Shown piece after piece: positions 42,077-52,738 of a DNA stretch of 64,000 nucleotides. A program made the position numbers and the translations under genes. Source of the DNA: Arcicella sp034931005 (GTDB lineage Bacteria; Bacteroidota; Bacteroidia; Cytophagales; Spirosomataceae); NCBI RefSeq assembly GCF_034931005.1, contig NZ_JAYGIN010000028.1, positions 30,578-94,577 on the forward strand, in the 5' to 3' direction. How positions within the stretch are numbered: position 1 is the stretch's first letter; each line of letters opens with the position of its first letter. The notes under the pieces were generated by a model. That model did not search any database, was not told the DNA's origin, and saw only the letters and a program-made list of their open reading frames with translations.

Positions 42077-44476
42077 TTAATTTCTCGGTGGTTTCCCCCC
42101 ATTCAACAAACCTTGCAAACGTTCCAACGTCTTTTTCTCTCCACAAAGTGAAAGGAAGGCTTCTCTTTCTAAATCCAAGAGATATTGTTCCGTTACGCTT
42201 TGGGCGTAACTCAAATCACCGCCTGAGATAACGTAGGCTAATTTATCGGCAATTTTCGCATCGTGTTCTGAGATATATCTTCCCATTTTCATACCTTGAA
42301 CCCCTGCTTTGAATAAGGCAATTCCTGCTTTTCCTTGCACTTTAATATCAGTACGTTGCTTTGGTTGCGTATAACCAGCTTCTGCTAATTCAATAGCCGC
42401 TTGTTTGGCATCGGCAATTAATCTTGAACGATTCAATACAATTTCATCACCACGACGCAAATAACCCATTTCCATCGCTTCTTGAGCTGAGGTACTCACT
42501 TTTGCCATCGCAATATTCATAAATGAAGCCTGTAAAGTATTTAGCTCAGGGTCACCATTTTTGTATAAATCTGAACAACGAACCGCCATTTCTTTCGTTC
42601 CTCCACCCGCAGGAATTAAACCAACTCCAACTTCTACTAAACCCATGTAAGTTTCTGCGGCTGCTACAACTCTGTCTGCATGAAGGTTGATTTCGCAACC
42701 GCCACCCAAAGCCAACGTATGCGGTGCAACCACCACAGGAATTGACGAATAACGTACTCGCATCATTGTTTGTTGGAACTGAGCAATCATCATGTTTATT
42801 TCATCAAACTCCTGTTCGATGGCATACATGAATAACATCGCCAAGTTTGCTCCTGCCGAAAATGCTTCGGTGCTATCGTTTCCGATTACTAAACCTCTAA
42901 AATCTTTTTCGGCTAAAGCAATACTTTTTTGTACACCTTCAATAACACCTGCTCCAAAAGTGTTCATTTTTGAACGGAATTCTAAGCCCAGAATGCCTTC
43001 TCCTAAATCATAAACGGTACTTTCACCATTTTTCCAAACCACATTATCCGAAAGATTTTCAAGAATAATGAATGATTCTGTGCCTGGAATTACTTTATAT
43101 GATTTGGTTGGAATATCGTAATACAAACGTTTTCCACCTTCATTTTTATAGAACGTTTTCGCTCCCGAAGCCAACATTTCATTGACCCATTCAGCGGGTT
43201 TCATGCCTTCGACAGCCATTAATTCGATGCCTTTTTCTACTCCGATGGCATCCCAAGTGGCAAACAAGCCCATTTCCCAACCAAAACCTGCACAAATGGC
43301 AGCATCAATTCGATATAATTCGTCTGAAATTTCTGGGATTCTAAAAGTTACGTATCTAAAACCGTCTAAAATGGTCTTTCTGTAAAACTCTCCTGCTTTG
43401 GTTTTATCGGCTAACAAAACGGCAAAACGGTCTTTTAAAGCTAAATTTTTAGTCTTTTCAAAAACATCAAATTTTACTTTTTGTGAAGGTTCGTATTCAA
43501 AAGTTTTGAGATTCAAGGCTAAAATTTCCGATTTACCGCCAGCTCCTTTTATTTTCTTGTAAAAACCTTGACCCGTTTTGTCGCCCAACCATTTATTTTC
43601 CTGTAATTTTTTCATCATTTCAGGAATCATAAAAGTATCTTTCGACTCATCGTTGGTCAATCCTGCGTACAAATTATTCGATACGTTGATGGTGGTATCC
43701 AAACCCACAACGTCCGACAAACGGAAGGTTCCAGATTTCGGACGACCAACCACTACTGAGGTCAATTTATCAACTTCTTCAACCGTCAGACCCAATTCTT
43801 CAACCACCTTTATGGTTTTCACCATTGAATAAATACCAACACGATTGGCAATAAAGGCAGGTGTATCTTTACATAAAACGGTAGTTTTCCCTAAGAAACG
43901 GTCGCCGTAGTGCATCAAGAAATCCGTAACTGCAGGGTCAGTGGCAGGCGTTGGGATGATTTCCAATAATTTCAAATATCTTGGAGGGTTGAAGAAGTGA
44001 CTTCCGCAGAAATGCTTTTGGAAATCCTCTGAACGACCTTCTGCCATCAAATGGATTGGAATACCCGAAGTATTTGAGGTTACTAACGTTCCCGTTTTAC
44101 GCAAAGCATCTACTTTTTCATAAAGAGATTGTTTGATGGCTAAGTTTTCTACGATTACCTCAATAATCCAATCATAATTCTTGATTTCGGCAAGATTATC
44201 ATCAAAGTTTCCTAACTTAATTCGATTGGCAAAAGATGCTGAATATAATGCCGCAGGATTCGATTTGAGCGTGTTTTGGAACGCTTCATTTACTATTCGG
44301 TTACGCACCGCAGGATGTTCGGTGGTAAGTCCCTTTGCTTTTTCGGCATCATTCGGTTCTCTCGGAACGATGTCTAAAAGCAAGACCTCCACACCAATAT
44401 TAGCAAAATGGCAAGCGATACGGCTTCCCATAATTCCAGAGCCAAGAACGGCTACTTTTCTGATTGAACGGTTCAT
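42077..44476 (-). CDS. fadB: 3-hydroxyacyl-CoA dehydrogenase/enoyl-CoA hydratase fusion
   Basis: 799 aa. The N-terminal NAD-binding domain has VAVLGSGIMGSRIA (residues 9-21) and is followed by the 3-hydroxyacyl-CoA dehydrogenase C-domains (GRPKSGTFRLSDVVGLD). The hydratase/crotonase fold is at the C-terminus (about 490-700, ALGGGCEINLHADRVV and GLIPAGGGTKEM). This order is the reverse of E. coli FadB, where the hydratase comes first. With fadA it forms a fatty-acid beta-oxidation operon. Confidence 0.93.
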   Translation of the reverse strand: MNRSIRKVAVLGSGIMGSRIACHFANIGVEVLLLDIVPREPNDAEKAKGLTTEHPAVRNRIVNEAFQNTLKSNPAALYSASFANRIKLGNFDDNLAEIKNYDWIIEVIVENLAIKQSLYEKVDALRKTGTLVTSNTSGIPIHLMAEGRSEDFQKHFCGSHFFNPPRYLKLLEIIPTPATDPAVTDFLMHYGDRFLGKTTVLCKDTPAFIANRVGIYSMVKTIKVVEELGLTVEEVDKLTSVVVGRPKSGTFRLSDVVGLDTTINVSNNLYAGLTNDESKDTFMIPEMMKKLQENKWLGDKTGQGFYKKIKGAGGKSEILALNLKTFEYEPSQKVKFDVFEKTKNLALKDRFAVLLADKTKAGEFYRKTILDGFRYVTFRIPEISDELYRIDAAICAGFGWEMGLFATWDAIGVEKGIELMAVEGMKPAEWVNEMLASGAKTFYKNEGGKRLYYDIPTKSYKVIPGTESFIILENLSDNVVWKNGESTVYDLGEGILGLEFRSKMNTFGAGVIEGVQKSIALAEKDFRGLVIGNDSTEAFSAGANLAMLFMYAIEQEFDEINMMIAQFQQTMMRVRYSSIPVVVAPHTLALGGGCEINLHADRVVAAAETYMGLVEVGVGLIPAGGGTKEMAVRCSDLYKNGDPELNTLQASFMNIAMAKVSTSAQEAMEMGYLRRGDEIVLNRSRLIADAKQAAIELAEAGYTQPKQRTDIKVQGKAGIALFKAGVQGMKMGRYISEHDAKIADKLAYVISGGDLSYAQSVTEQYLLDLEREAFLSLCGEKKTLERLQGLLNGGKPPRN

Positions 44477-44479
44477 TTT

Positions 44480-44600
44480 TTTCAGTTATCAGTTATCAAT
44501 AAACAGTTATTAGTAAACATTCGAGAAAATACAATGACTACTAACCAAAATTGATGATTATAGTAACTGATAACTGTTTATTGTTTACTGTTAACTGTGA
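44480..44600. repeat. CAGTTATCAG-word dyad upstream of fadB
   Basis: TCAGTTATCAGTTATCAATAAAC and GTTATTAGTAAAC on the left face GTAACTGATAACTGTTTA and TTGTTTACTGTTAACTG on the right. It has the same word family as 3301-3452 and 4369-4448, 40 kb away. The remaining stretch to 44817 is AT-rich without a gene. Confidence 0.78.
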
Positions 44601-44817
44601 TACTGTAAAGTTAATATTTTTTTAAATTGTTATGCAAGCATACTATTTTATTTTTATGAAAATTTTTAGAAAAATAAAAATAATACCGAGATTTTGGAAA
44701 ATATTAGCGTATGGTCTTCCCTTTGAAACGACTTTGAGATAAAACCTATTAAAATCTGTGTAAATAAGTATCTGTCGCATCAGTGTCCTAAATAGTGAAA
44801 GGTTTAATTTTTATCCG

Positions 44818-44825
44818 TAATTTTG
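44818..44825 (+). promoter_or_regulatory. -7 element of prfC
   Basis: TAATTTTG (then CACC) lies 20 bp before the prfC ATG; the -33 region is weak. It lies inside the frame that extends upstream to a GTG at 44795, which argues against that longer start. Confidence 0.55.
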
Positions 44826-44845
44826 CACCTCAATTTTATTCAGCG

Positions 44846-46438
44846 ATGACTATTCAAGACGAAATACACAAACGCCGTACCTTCGGAATTATATCTCACC
44901 CCGATGCGGGTAAAACAACGCTTACTGAAAAACTCCTTCTTTTTGGGGGGGCAATACAGACAGCGGGAGCAGTAAAATCTAACAAAATCAAGAAAGGGGC
45001 AACTTCCGATTTCATGGAAATTGAACGCCAAAGAGGTATCTCAGTGGCGACTTCCGTAATGACTTTTGAATATAATGACCTAAAAATCAACATTTTGGAC
45101 ACACCTGGTCACAAGGATTTTGCGGAAGATACTTATCGTACCCTTACCGCAGTCGATTCTGTAATCTTGGTGATTGACTGTGTAAAAGGCGTTGAGGAAC
45201 AAACAGAAAAATTGATGGAAGTGTGTCGGATGAGAAATACACCCGTGATTATTTTTATCAATAAAATGGATAGAGAAGGACAATATCCTTTTGATTTATT
45301 GGATGAATTAGAACAGAAATTAGGTATTAAAGTTCGTCCTTTGACTTGGCCAATCAACATTGGAGCAAATTTTAAAGGAGTTTATAACCTTTTTGAAAAG
45401 TCTTTAAACTTGTTCAGTGCCAATAAAACCAGAATTGAGAAAGAGGTTTTAGCCGTTGATATTTGGTCGGAAGAGTTGGATAAAAAAGTAGGTGAGAAAG
45501 ACGCTAATCAATTGCGTGAAGACGTAGAATTGATTGAGGGCGTTTACGGTGATTTCGACCGTGAAGCCTATCTTTCTGGTGAAATTGCTCCTGTTTTCTT
45601 TGGTTCGGCAGTGAATAACTTTGGTGTTCAAGAATTATTGGATACGTTTACTGAAATTGCTCCGAGTACGCAAGCACGCCAAACAGATGTAAGAGTTGTT
45701 GAACCAGAAGAGAAAAAATTCTCTGGATTTATCTTCAAAATTCACGCAAACCTCGACCCAAAGCACCGTGATAGAATTGCCTTTTTGAGAATTTGTTCGG
45801 GAACATTTGAAAGAAATAAATTCTACAAACACGTTCGTTTGGATAAGAACCTTCGTTTCAATAATCCATATACTTTTATGGCTCAGGATAAAGAGGTGAT
45901 TGACGAAGGTTTCCCAGGCGATGTGGTTGGTTTGTATGATACGGGTAATTTCAAAATTGGTGATACCATGACGGAGGGCGAAAATCTTCAATATCAAGGA
46001 ATTCCAAGCTTTTCTCCTGAGATTTTTAAGGAATTAATGAATCTCGACCCGATGAAATCTAAGCAATTGGAAAAGGGTATTATGCAATTAACCGACGAAG
46101 GAGTTGCTCAGTTATTCTTGCAACCTCAATTGGGGAATCGTAAAATTGTAGGAACGGTTGGTGACCTCCAATACGAAGTAATTCAATATCGTTTGGAGCA
46201 CGAATACGGGGCAAAATGTCGTTTTGACCACCGTGATATTGCCAAAGCTTGTTGGATTACGGCAGAAGACCCTAAAAAATTAGCAGAATTTGTACGTTTG
46301 AAAGGACAAAACATTGCTCAAGATAAAGACGAAAATTACGTATTCTTGGCAGAATCTGATTGGATTTTGAGAATGAATATCCAAAATAATCCAGATATTC
46401 AATTCCACTTTACTTCGGAATTTAAAAGAGCATTATAA
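44846..46438 (+). CDS. prfC: Peptide chain release factor 3
   Basis: 530 aa from ATG 44846. GTPase motifs are SHPDAGKTTL (residues 17-26), ERQRGISVATS, DTPGHKDF and INKMDR. The EF-G-like domain II and the RF3 C-terminal domain (QLTDEGVAQLF, DLQYEVIQYRLEHEYG) follow. RF3 recycles RF1/RF2 from the ribosome after termination. The upstream GTG extension (17 aa) has no family support and contains the -7 element. A strong hairpin follows the stop. Confidence 0.96.
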   Translation: MTIQDEIHKRRTFGIISHPDAGKTTLTEKLLLFGGAIQTAGAVKSNKIKKGATSDFMEIERQRGISVATSVMTFEYNDLKINILDTPGHKDFAEDTYRTLTAVDSVILVIDCVKGVEEQTEKLMEVCRMRNTPVIIFINKMDREGQYPFDLLDELEQKLGIKVRPLTWPINIGANFKGVYNLFEKSLNLFSANKTRIEKEVLAVDIWSEELDKKVGEKDANQLREDVELIEGVYGDFDREAYLSGEIAPVFFGSAVNNFGVQELLDTFTEIAPSTQARQTDVRVVEPEEKKFSGFIFKIHANLDPKHRDRIAFLRICSGTFERNKFYKHVRLDKNLRFNNPYTFMAQDKEVIDEGFPGDVVGLYDTGNFKIGDTMTEGENLQYQGIPSFSPEIFKELMNLDPMKSKQLEKGIMQLTDEGVAQLFLQPQLGNRKIVGTVGDLQYEVIQYRLEHEYGAKCRFDHRDIAKACWITAEDPKKLAEFVRLKGQNIAQDKDENYVFLAESDWILRMNIQNNPDIQFHFTSEFKRAL

Positions 46439-46476
46439 AACAAAAAGGCGAGAAGTGATTCTCGCCTTTTTGTTTT
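46437..46476. terminator. prfC terminator
   Basis: Perfect 16-bp arms (core AAAAAGGCGAG) with an 8-nt loop and T-rich tails on both strands, between convergent genes. Confidence 0.93.
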
Positions 46477-46492
46477 TATGATATATTCTGAA

Positions 46493-46987
46493 TTAGAATT
46501 TCAAAGTAACACCAAGTTTCAAATTAGCAGTACCAAAACCTAACTCAGCAACGCCACCAAGATTATCTGCAAACCAATATCTTGCACCAACATGACCTCC
46601 GAAGAAAAGTCCACTTGCACCGTAACCACTAAATGCTGTACCAGGCCAAGACACATAACCTAAACCAAGACCTGCATAGGGATCTAATTTATCACTTGCT
46701 TTCAATAATTCTCCAGCATGAAAAGAACCTCTTGCTGCGATATATAGAAGACCTCCGCTACCATAAACTGAGCCTAACCCCAAATAATCAAAACTACCAC
46801 CTGCACTAATTGTCTCAGTAAAACCATGCTCAAAAGAACCTCCAATCGCAAGGTTTCCAAAACCATTACCAATACCAATTGTACCATTTAAAAGGTTATC
46901 TCCTTGTTTATAAGCTTGTGAAAAACTTTTAGAAGAAGCGGTTAACAATAATGCCAGAAGGAAGGAAAAAGTTAGTAATTTTTTCAT
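46493..46987 (-). CDS. Small outer-membrane beta-barrel protein
   Basis: 164 aa with a signal peptide (residues 1-24, ending KSFSQ), then glycine- and aromatic-rich alternating strands and a C-terminal phenylalanine (NLKLGVTLKF). It has the composition of an eight-stranded outer-membrane barrel of the OmpW/OmpX kind. It is a single gene with a leader of about 220 bp. Function unknown. Confidence 0.8.
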   Translation of the reverse strand: MKKLLTFSFLLALLLTASSKSFSQAYKQGDNLLNGTIGIGNGFGNLAIGGSFEHGFTETISAGGSFDYLGLGSVYGSGGLLYIAARGSFHAGELLKASDKLDPYAGLGLGYVSWPGTAFSGYGASGLFFGGHVGARYWFADNLGGVAELGFGTANLKLGVTLKF

Positions 46988-47208
46988 GTTATAAAAAATT
47001 AAGGGTTGAAAATTGATTTAGTGTTATGTATTAATTGATTGTTTTATTGATTAAAATATCAAATATTTAACGACACAAATTAAATACTTTTTATACTGAC
47101 ATCAAGCATAAACTTAGTAAGCGGTCGTTTTTAAGGTGTATTTAGATAGGAGAAGCTTATAAATAAGGATAATTCTTGATAAAAATTATCTATTGTTAAT
47201 TTGTAGGA

Positions 47209-47216
47209 CAAAGGTA
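47209..47216 (-). promoter_or_regulatory. Candidate -7 element for the outer-membrane protein gene
   Basis: TACCTTTG on the minus strand fits TAnnTTTG; no clear -33. It would give a 5-prime leader of about 215 nt, in a gap (46988-47208) that is otherwise AT-rich and empty. Confidence 0.35.
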
Positions 47217-47247
47217 TGTCGATTGGATAAATGCTGATATGAGCGTT

Positions 47248-47285
47248 GTCATAATACAAGGAAAATTCTTGCCTTGTATTATGAC
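47248..47285 (-). terminator. Hairpin after the phosphohexomutase gene
   Basis: GTCATAATACAAGG pairs perfectly with CCTTGTATTATGAC, with a 10-nt loop, 12 bp past the stop. Confidence 0.75.
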
Positions 47286-47296
47286 ATATTTTCTTA

Positions 47297-49051
47297 CTAT
47301 TTCAATCCTAAGTCTTCTTGAATTGAAGAAACTTTAGCTTTTAAACTTGCTAAAACAGTTTCAAAATCTTCTGGACGAGTCAATGGAGCATTGACAGAAA
47401 CATAAAACTTAATTTTAGGTTCTGTTCCAGATGGACGAGCAGAAACTTTTGTGCCGTCTGCTAATACCAACTGAATTACGTTTGATGCTTCCATACCTAA
47501 ACCTTCTGGAATATTGGTAACAACGCCTGTTTTCAAATCCTTTGAAGTCAAGTTGGTGTAATCTAATACCGTTACAGGCTCAGAACCCGCCACTGTTGCA
47601 GGAATATTGCTTCTTAAATTCGCCATCATTTGTTGAATTTCCTCTGCTCCTGCTTTTCCCTTTTTGGTCAATGAAATCAATCCTTCGTAATAGAATCCAT
47701 TTTCCATGTACATTTCAGTCAAGAAATCGAATAATGACTTACCCTTGTCTTTGGCATAAGCAGTCAATTCGGCAATCATGGCACATGAAGCAACTGCATC
47801 TTTATCACGCACGGCATCACCGATTAAATAACCGTAAGATTCTTCACCACCACCAATAAATTGCTCTTTTCCTTCTAATTCACGAATAACGGCAGCAATA
47901 TATTTAAAGCCTGTCAAAGTATTATAGCACTTAACACCCTGACTTTCACACATTTTATCAATGATATTAGTGGTTACAATTGTTTTGGCAACAAATTCTT
48001 TCCCTGTTAATTTACCTGCTTCTTTCCAAGCACTTAATAAATAATAGATAATCAAACTTGCCATTTGGTTACCATTTAAAAGTACCCAATCTCCAGCAGG
48101 ATTTTTTACGGCTGCTCCTACACGGTCAGCATCTGGGTCGGTGGCAATCACTAAATCGGCATCTAAATCTTTCGCTTGTTGCATTGCCAATGACATCGCT
48201 TCGGCTTCTTCGGGGTTTGGATAAATCACCGTTGGAAAATCTCCGTTAGGTTCTGCTTGTGCTTTTACTACACTAACATTTTCAAAACCAAGCAATTGCA
48301 AAGCCTTTGGTACAAGGGTAATTCCAGTTCCATGAATTGAAGAATAGACAATTTTTAAGTCTTGCTGACGAGCAATTACATCAGGATTGATAGAATTATG
48401 CTCGATAGTTTTTAAGTATTCAGCATCTACTTCTTCACCAATTAAAGTGATTAAATCAGGATTTCCTGTAAAATTAATTTCGTCAACTGATTGAATTTTG
48501 GTAACCTCTGCCACAATTCCTTTATCATGGGGGGCAACAACTTGTGAACCGTCGTTCCAATATGCTTTATAACCATTATACTCACGTGGATTGTGCGAAG
48601 CTGTAACAACTAAACCACCTTGGCAACCCAAATGACGAATAGCAAATGACAATTCTGGGGTAGGACGTAGCTCTTCAAATAAGAATACTTTGATACCATT
48701 AGCAGAGAAAATATCTGCTGCCACACGAGCAAAATATGGTGAATTATTACGAGAATCATGAGCAATGGCAACACTAATATTTCCATTGGGGATACTCATT
48801 TTCAAATAATTAGCAAAACCCTGTGTTGCACCTCCAACCGTATATTTGTTCATACGATTGCAACCAACGCCCATTTCGCCACGCATTCCACCCGTTCCGA
48901 ATTCAAGGTCTTTGTAGAAAGAATCTGTTAGTTCTGTTTCTTTATTGTCATCTAAAAGTTCTTGGATTTTAGCTTTTGTATCGGCATCATAATTGCCTGA
49001 AAGCCATGAATTAATTTTTTGTTGGGTAAGAGCGTCTAAGCCTGTTGACAT
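47297..49051 (-). CDS. Phosphoglucomutase/phosphomannomutase family enzyme
   Basis: A 584-aa alpha-D-phosphohexomutase. The catalytic serine lies in TASHNPREYNG (Ser152), the metal loop is ATDPDADRVG, the sugar-binding loop GGGEESYG and the phosphate-binding loop SARPSGTEPKIKFY-like (VSARPSGTEPKIK). It interconverts hexose 1- and 6-phosphates. The long form of nearly 580 aa resembles PGM2-type enzymes and may also act on pentose phosphates. It is a single gene. Confidence 0.94.
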   Translation of the reverse strand: MSTGLDALTQQKINSWLSGNYDADTKAKIQELLDDNKETELTDSFYKDLEFGTGGMRGEMGVGCNRMNKYTVGGATQGFANYLKMSIPNGNISVAIAHDSRNNSPYFARVAADIFSANGIKVFLFEELRPTPELSFAIRHLGCQGGLVVTASHNPREYNGYKAYWNDGSQVVAPHDKGIVAEVTKIQSVDEINFTGNPDLITLIGEEVDAEYLKTIEHNSINPDVIARQQDLKIVYSSIHGTGITLVPKALQLLGFENVSVVKAQAEPNGDFPTVIYPNPEEAEAMSLAMQQAKDLDADLVIATDPDADRVGAAVKNPAGDWVLLNGNQMASLIIYYLLSAWKEAGKLTGKEFVAKTIVTTNIIDKMCESQGVKCYNTLTGFKYIAAVIRELEGKEQFIGGGEESYGYLIGDAVRDKDAVASCAMIAELTAYAKDKGKSLFDFLTEMYMENGFYYEGLISLTKKGKAGAEEIQQMMANLRSNIPATVAGSEPVTVLDYTNLTSKDLKTGVVTNIPEGLGMEASNVIQLVLADGTKVSARPSGTEPKIKFYVSVNAPLTRPEDFETVLASLKAKVSSIQEDLGLK

Positions 49052-49096
49052 AATTATTATTAGTTAATTTGAAAGTCTGAGATTATTTCTACGAAG

Positions 49097-49104
49097 CAAA
49101 GATA
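49097..49104 (-). promoter_or_regulatory. -7 element of the phosphohexomutase gene
   Basis: TATCTTTG on the minus strand lies 46 bp before the ATG; the -33 is weak. The rest of the gap up to 49342 (susC leader) has AT-rich DNA including TTATTTTGC, a near-miss -7 for susC. Confidence 0.5.
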
Positions 49105-49342
49105 AAAATTATTTTCGGATTGAATAAGGATAGGCAAATTTAGTATTGCGACAAAATATTATGTGGCATTTAAAGCAAAATAAAGAACAAATCAGGAGGA
49201 AAAAGTAGTTTTTGGACGTGAAAGTTATTTTTTAAAAACAAAAAAAGAATTCAAAAGTTAAACATTAATTAAGAGGATGTTATTATTTTGCAATTAATTA
49301 GGTTTAAATATCAATTAACTAAAACAAATCAACTTCAAAAGT

Positions 49343-52300
49343 ATGAACAAAAAACTACTAATGATTATTGGAATATTATTCATGACGGTATTCCAGATAG
49401 TCGCACAAGAAAGGGTTATCACAGGTAAAGTGATATCCTCTGAAGATGGCTCAGCCCTTCCAGGTGTAAGTGTTACGGTAAAAGGAACAACCAGAGGCGT
49501 AACAACCGATGCGACTGGTTCTTATAAAATCAGTGTTCCAAACACTGCAAAATTAGCATTCAGCTTTGTTGGATATACTGCTCAAGATGTAGCAATAGGT
49601 GCAAAAACTGAAATCAATGTAGTGATGCGTTCATCTGCATTGGATTTGGAAGAAGTTGTTGTGGTTGGATATGGTACTCAATCAAGAACTAAGTCAACTC
49701 ATGCTGTTTCATCCGTAAAAGGAGATTCATTTAAAGATGCTCCTGTTACAGGTCTTGACCAAGCAATGCAAGGACGTGCCCCAGGTGTATTTGTTAGTTC
49801 AAACTCAGGTACACCAGGCGGTGGAGTAAACGTGCGTGTAAGAGCCCCAAGTTCTATTGGAGGTAGTAGTGAACCATTGTACGTTATTGATGGTATCGTT
49901 ATCAATACAGGTAGTTATTCTCAGTTAGGTTTTGGTGGTCAATCAACAAACTCATTATCAGACATTTCTCCGAGTGACATTGAGTCTATTGACGTATTAA
50001 AGGATGCTGCCGCTGCTGCTATTTATGGAGCAAGAGCTGCCAATGGCGTTGTATTAATCACAACCAAAAAAGGTAAAGCAGGAAAAACGCAGTTATCATT
50101 TAACTATTCAACGGGTTATGGTCAGAAAAATACCAAAAACTTAAAAGGTATTTCAGGAGCAGAAGAAGTGAAATTATTACAAGATATGATTATCAACCGT
50201 TATGGTGTAATCAATTCAACGGGTGGTTTAACAACGCCAGATGCAAGTTTTGGAACTGGGGCATCCGTTTGGGCTTCTCCAGCAGATGCAGCAGCTTATT
50301 GGTATCAATCAGGTTCTGATGCAACAGTGGATGCAACTGGTAAATTAGTGGTAATTGAAGACCCTAAAAACGTAACACAGAATATTAGAACGAAAGCTAT
50401 TTTTGCTGACCCTTCAAAAGCACTAAGTACAAACTGGCAAGATGAGGTTTTCAGAACTGCTCCGATGAATCAATACGAACTTTCTGCTCGTGGAGGAAAT
50501 GACAAAACTACCTTCTTTGTTTCGGCAAACTTACTCAATCAAAAAGGTATTCTTGTTGGTTCAGATTTTAGTCGTTTGGGAGGTCGTATCAACCTTGACC
50601 ACCAATTGAACAAGAAGGTTAAATTTAAATCATCATTGTTTTATGGTTATACAAAACAAAACCGTATCAACAATGACAATAATATTTACGGAGTATTGAG
50701 TGCTGCTATCTTATTGGCATCAGATATTCCTGTTAGAAATGCAGATGGTTCTTACGGAAAAGATGTACTTTCTTCGGTAGAAAACCCAGTTGCTGGTGCT
50801 TATGAGCCTTATAACTTATCATCAGGTTCAAGATTATTAGGAAGTGTAGGAACAGAAATTGATATTTTTGAAGGTTTGAAATTTACTTCAACTTGGAATA
50901 TTGACCAAATTTCTTTTAAAGAAGACCGTTTCTTACCAAGTATTTTGAATGCTGCCGCTCCTCCAACAAATGGTTCTGGTGCTGCAACAAGCGGTGGGCT
51001 TTTGAACTGGACAACCAACAACTATTTCAATTACAACAAAACATTAGGTGGAATTCACAATTTTGCTCTAACAGTTGGAGCTGACTATCAGCAATCAGAA
51101 CAAGATTTCGTTCTTGCTTCTGGAACAGGATTCCCTGGCAACTCAATCAAAAGAGTTTCTGCGGCTGCTACAAAAACAGATGCACAGTCGTTCGGAACAT
51201 CTTATGGTTTTGTTTCTTATTATGGTCGTTTGAATTATACCTTAGATGATAAATATACCATTCAAGGTGTATTCAGAGCAGATGCTTCATCACGTTTTGG
51301 AGGTGCTAATACATGGGGATATTTCCCATCAATTTCAGGTTCTTGGCGTGTAAGCAAAGAGAAATTCATGGAGAGTATTCCAGTAGTAAGTGATTTAAAA
51401 CTTAGAGCAAGTTATGGCGTAACGGGTAACTCAGAAATTAATAACTTCGCTGCTCGTGGTTTATTAGGTGGTGGTGCATTTTATCAAGGACAAGGAGGTT
51501 TGAACCCAACACAATTGGCTAACCCTGATTTATCTTGGGAAGAAACAAAAACTGCGGAAATTGGACTTGATTTAGCTTTATTGAAAAACCGTGTAAGAGT
51601 ATCAGCAGGATATTACAATAGATTGACTGATAAATTATTATTAGCCGCAACGATTCCTGCGACTTCTGGTTTTACTTCGGTATTCCAAAACATTGGTGAA
51701 ATGGAAAACAAAGGTTTTGAATTTAGCTTAGGTGCTGACATCTTCAAAACACAGGATTTTACTTGGACTGCTGATTTTAACATCGCTGCAAACCAAAACA
51801 AAGTATTAAAAATCTTTAATGGTGTTGCTACTCCATTTGGTTTCTCAAGTTGGTTAGCAGAAGGCGAAGCATTGGGTTCATTCAGAGCATTTAAAGTAGA
51901 AAAAATCTTCCAAACGCAAGCTGAAATTGATGCCCTTGATGAGGCAGCAAGAGCTAAATTTGGAGCAACTGCTCGTTACCAAAATGCGTTGACAAGACCT
52001 GGTGATATTAAATTTGTTGACATCAACGGGGATGGACGTGTTACTACTGATGACCAAGCTATTTTAGGTTCAGCACAACCAACTTTCTTTGGTGGTTTCC
52101 GTAACAACTTAACTTACAAAGGATTTGATTTAGACATTTTCTTCCAATTTGTTGGAGGTAACAAAATGTTAAATTATAGCCGTGTATTCTCTGAAGGTAT
52201 GAACGGAGTATTTGGTCAAACAGAAGCTGTTCTTAATCGTTGGACTCCAACAAATACTAATACAGATGTTCCAAGAGCTGTTTGGGGAGACCCTAACCAA

Positions 52301-52600
52301 AACCGTAGAAACTCAGATAGATTTATTGAGGACGGTTCTTATGCTCGTTTGAAGAACTTAACGTTAGGTTATACCATTCCGAAGACTATCGTAAGTAAAA
52401 TCAAGTTAGATAAAATTAGAGTTTACGTGACAGGTCAAAACCTATTAACGTTCACTAATTATAAAGGTATGGATCCAGAAGTGTCGGCGTTCTCGCAAGG
52501 GCAAAACGGTAACAGTACTGCTAACGCAGCCGCAGGAACTGACTTCTTAACATTCCCTCAACCACGTACCTTTATTTTTGGTGTAAATATTGGGTTTTAA
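49343..52600 (+). CDS. SusC-like TonB-linked outer-membrane protein
   Basis: 1085 aa. The signal peptide (1-21, FQIVAQ) is followed by CarboxypepD_reg (about 24-105, VITGKVISSEDGSALPGVSV), the VVVGYGTQ TonB-box region and a plug with PLYVIDGIVI and DIESIDVLKDAAAAAIYGARAANG, the SusC hallmarks. A long barrel ends in FIFGVNIGF. It imports oligomers across the outer membrane with the lipoprotein SusD as lid. The susD partner follows after 138 bp, and a secreted metalloprotease-like gene comes next, so peptides are one possible substrate. Confidence 0.95.
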   Translation: MNKKLLMIIGILFMTVFQIVAQERVITGKVISSEDGSALPGVSVTVKGTTRGVTTDATGSYKISVPNTAKLAFSFVGYTAQDVAIGAKTEINVVMRSSALDLEEVVVVGYGTQSRTKSTHAVSSVKGDSFKDAPVTGLDQAMQGRAPGVFVSSNSGTPGGGVNVRVRAPSSIGGSSEPLYVIDGIVINTGSYSQLGFGGQSTNSLSDISPSDIESIDVLKDAAAAAIYGARAANGVVLITTKKGKAGKTQLSFNYSTGYGQKNTKNLKGISGAEEVKLLQDMIINRYGVINSTGGLTTPDASFGTGASVWASPADAAAYWYQSGSDATVDATGKLVVIEDPKNVTQNIRTKAIFADPSKALSTNWQDEVFRTAPMNQYELSARGGNDKTTFFVSANLLNQKGILVGSDFSRLGGRINLDHQLNKKVKFKSSLFYGYTKQNRINNDNNIYGVLSAAILLASDIPVRNADGSYGKDVLSSVENPVAGAYEPYNLSSGSRLLGSVGTEIDIFEGLKFTSTWNIDQISFKEDRFLPSILNAAAPPTNGSGAATSGGLLNWTTNNYFNYNKTLGGIHNFALTVGADYQQSEQDFVLASGTGFPGNSIKRVSAAATKTDAQSFGTSYGFVSYYGRLNYTLDDKYTIQGVFRADASSRFGGANTWGYFPSISGSWRVSKEKFMESIPVVSDLKLRASYGVTGNSEINNFAARGLLGGGAFYQGQGGLNPTQLANPDLSWEETKTAEIGLDLALLKNRVRVSAGYYNRLTDKLLLAATIPATSGFTSVFQNIGEMENKGFEFSLGADIFKTQDFTWTADFNIAANQNKVLKIFNGVATPFGFSSWLAEGEALGSFRAFKVEKIFQTQAEIDALDEAARAKFGATARYQNALTRPGDIKFVDINGDGRVTTDDQAILGSAQPTFFGGFRNNLTYKGFDLDIFFQFVGGNKMLNYSRVFSEGMNGVFGQTEAVLNRWTPTNTNTDVPRAVWGDPNQNRRNSDRFIEDGSYARLKNLTLGYTIPKTIVSKIKLDKIRVYVTGQNLLTFTNYKGMDPEVSAFSQGQNGNSTANAAAGTDFLTFPQPRTFIFGVNIGF

Positions 52601-52738
52601 GTAATAGCATTAAAGTGATAAACGACTGAATGTTAATCATTTGCCAATCAGGCAGATATTCAAAGGTTAGCGTTAATACGTTTTCAATATTTACTTAATT
52701 TAAGTACCTGATAAATAATACATAAATTCAGAATCAAC

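Noticed and set aside
44795..44845. GTG start 17 codons upstream for prfC
   Set aside because: The region contains the -7 element TAATTTTG and no RF3 similarity.
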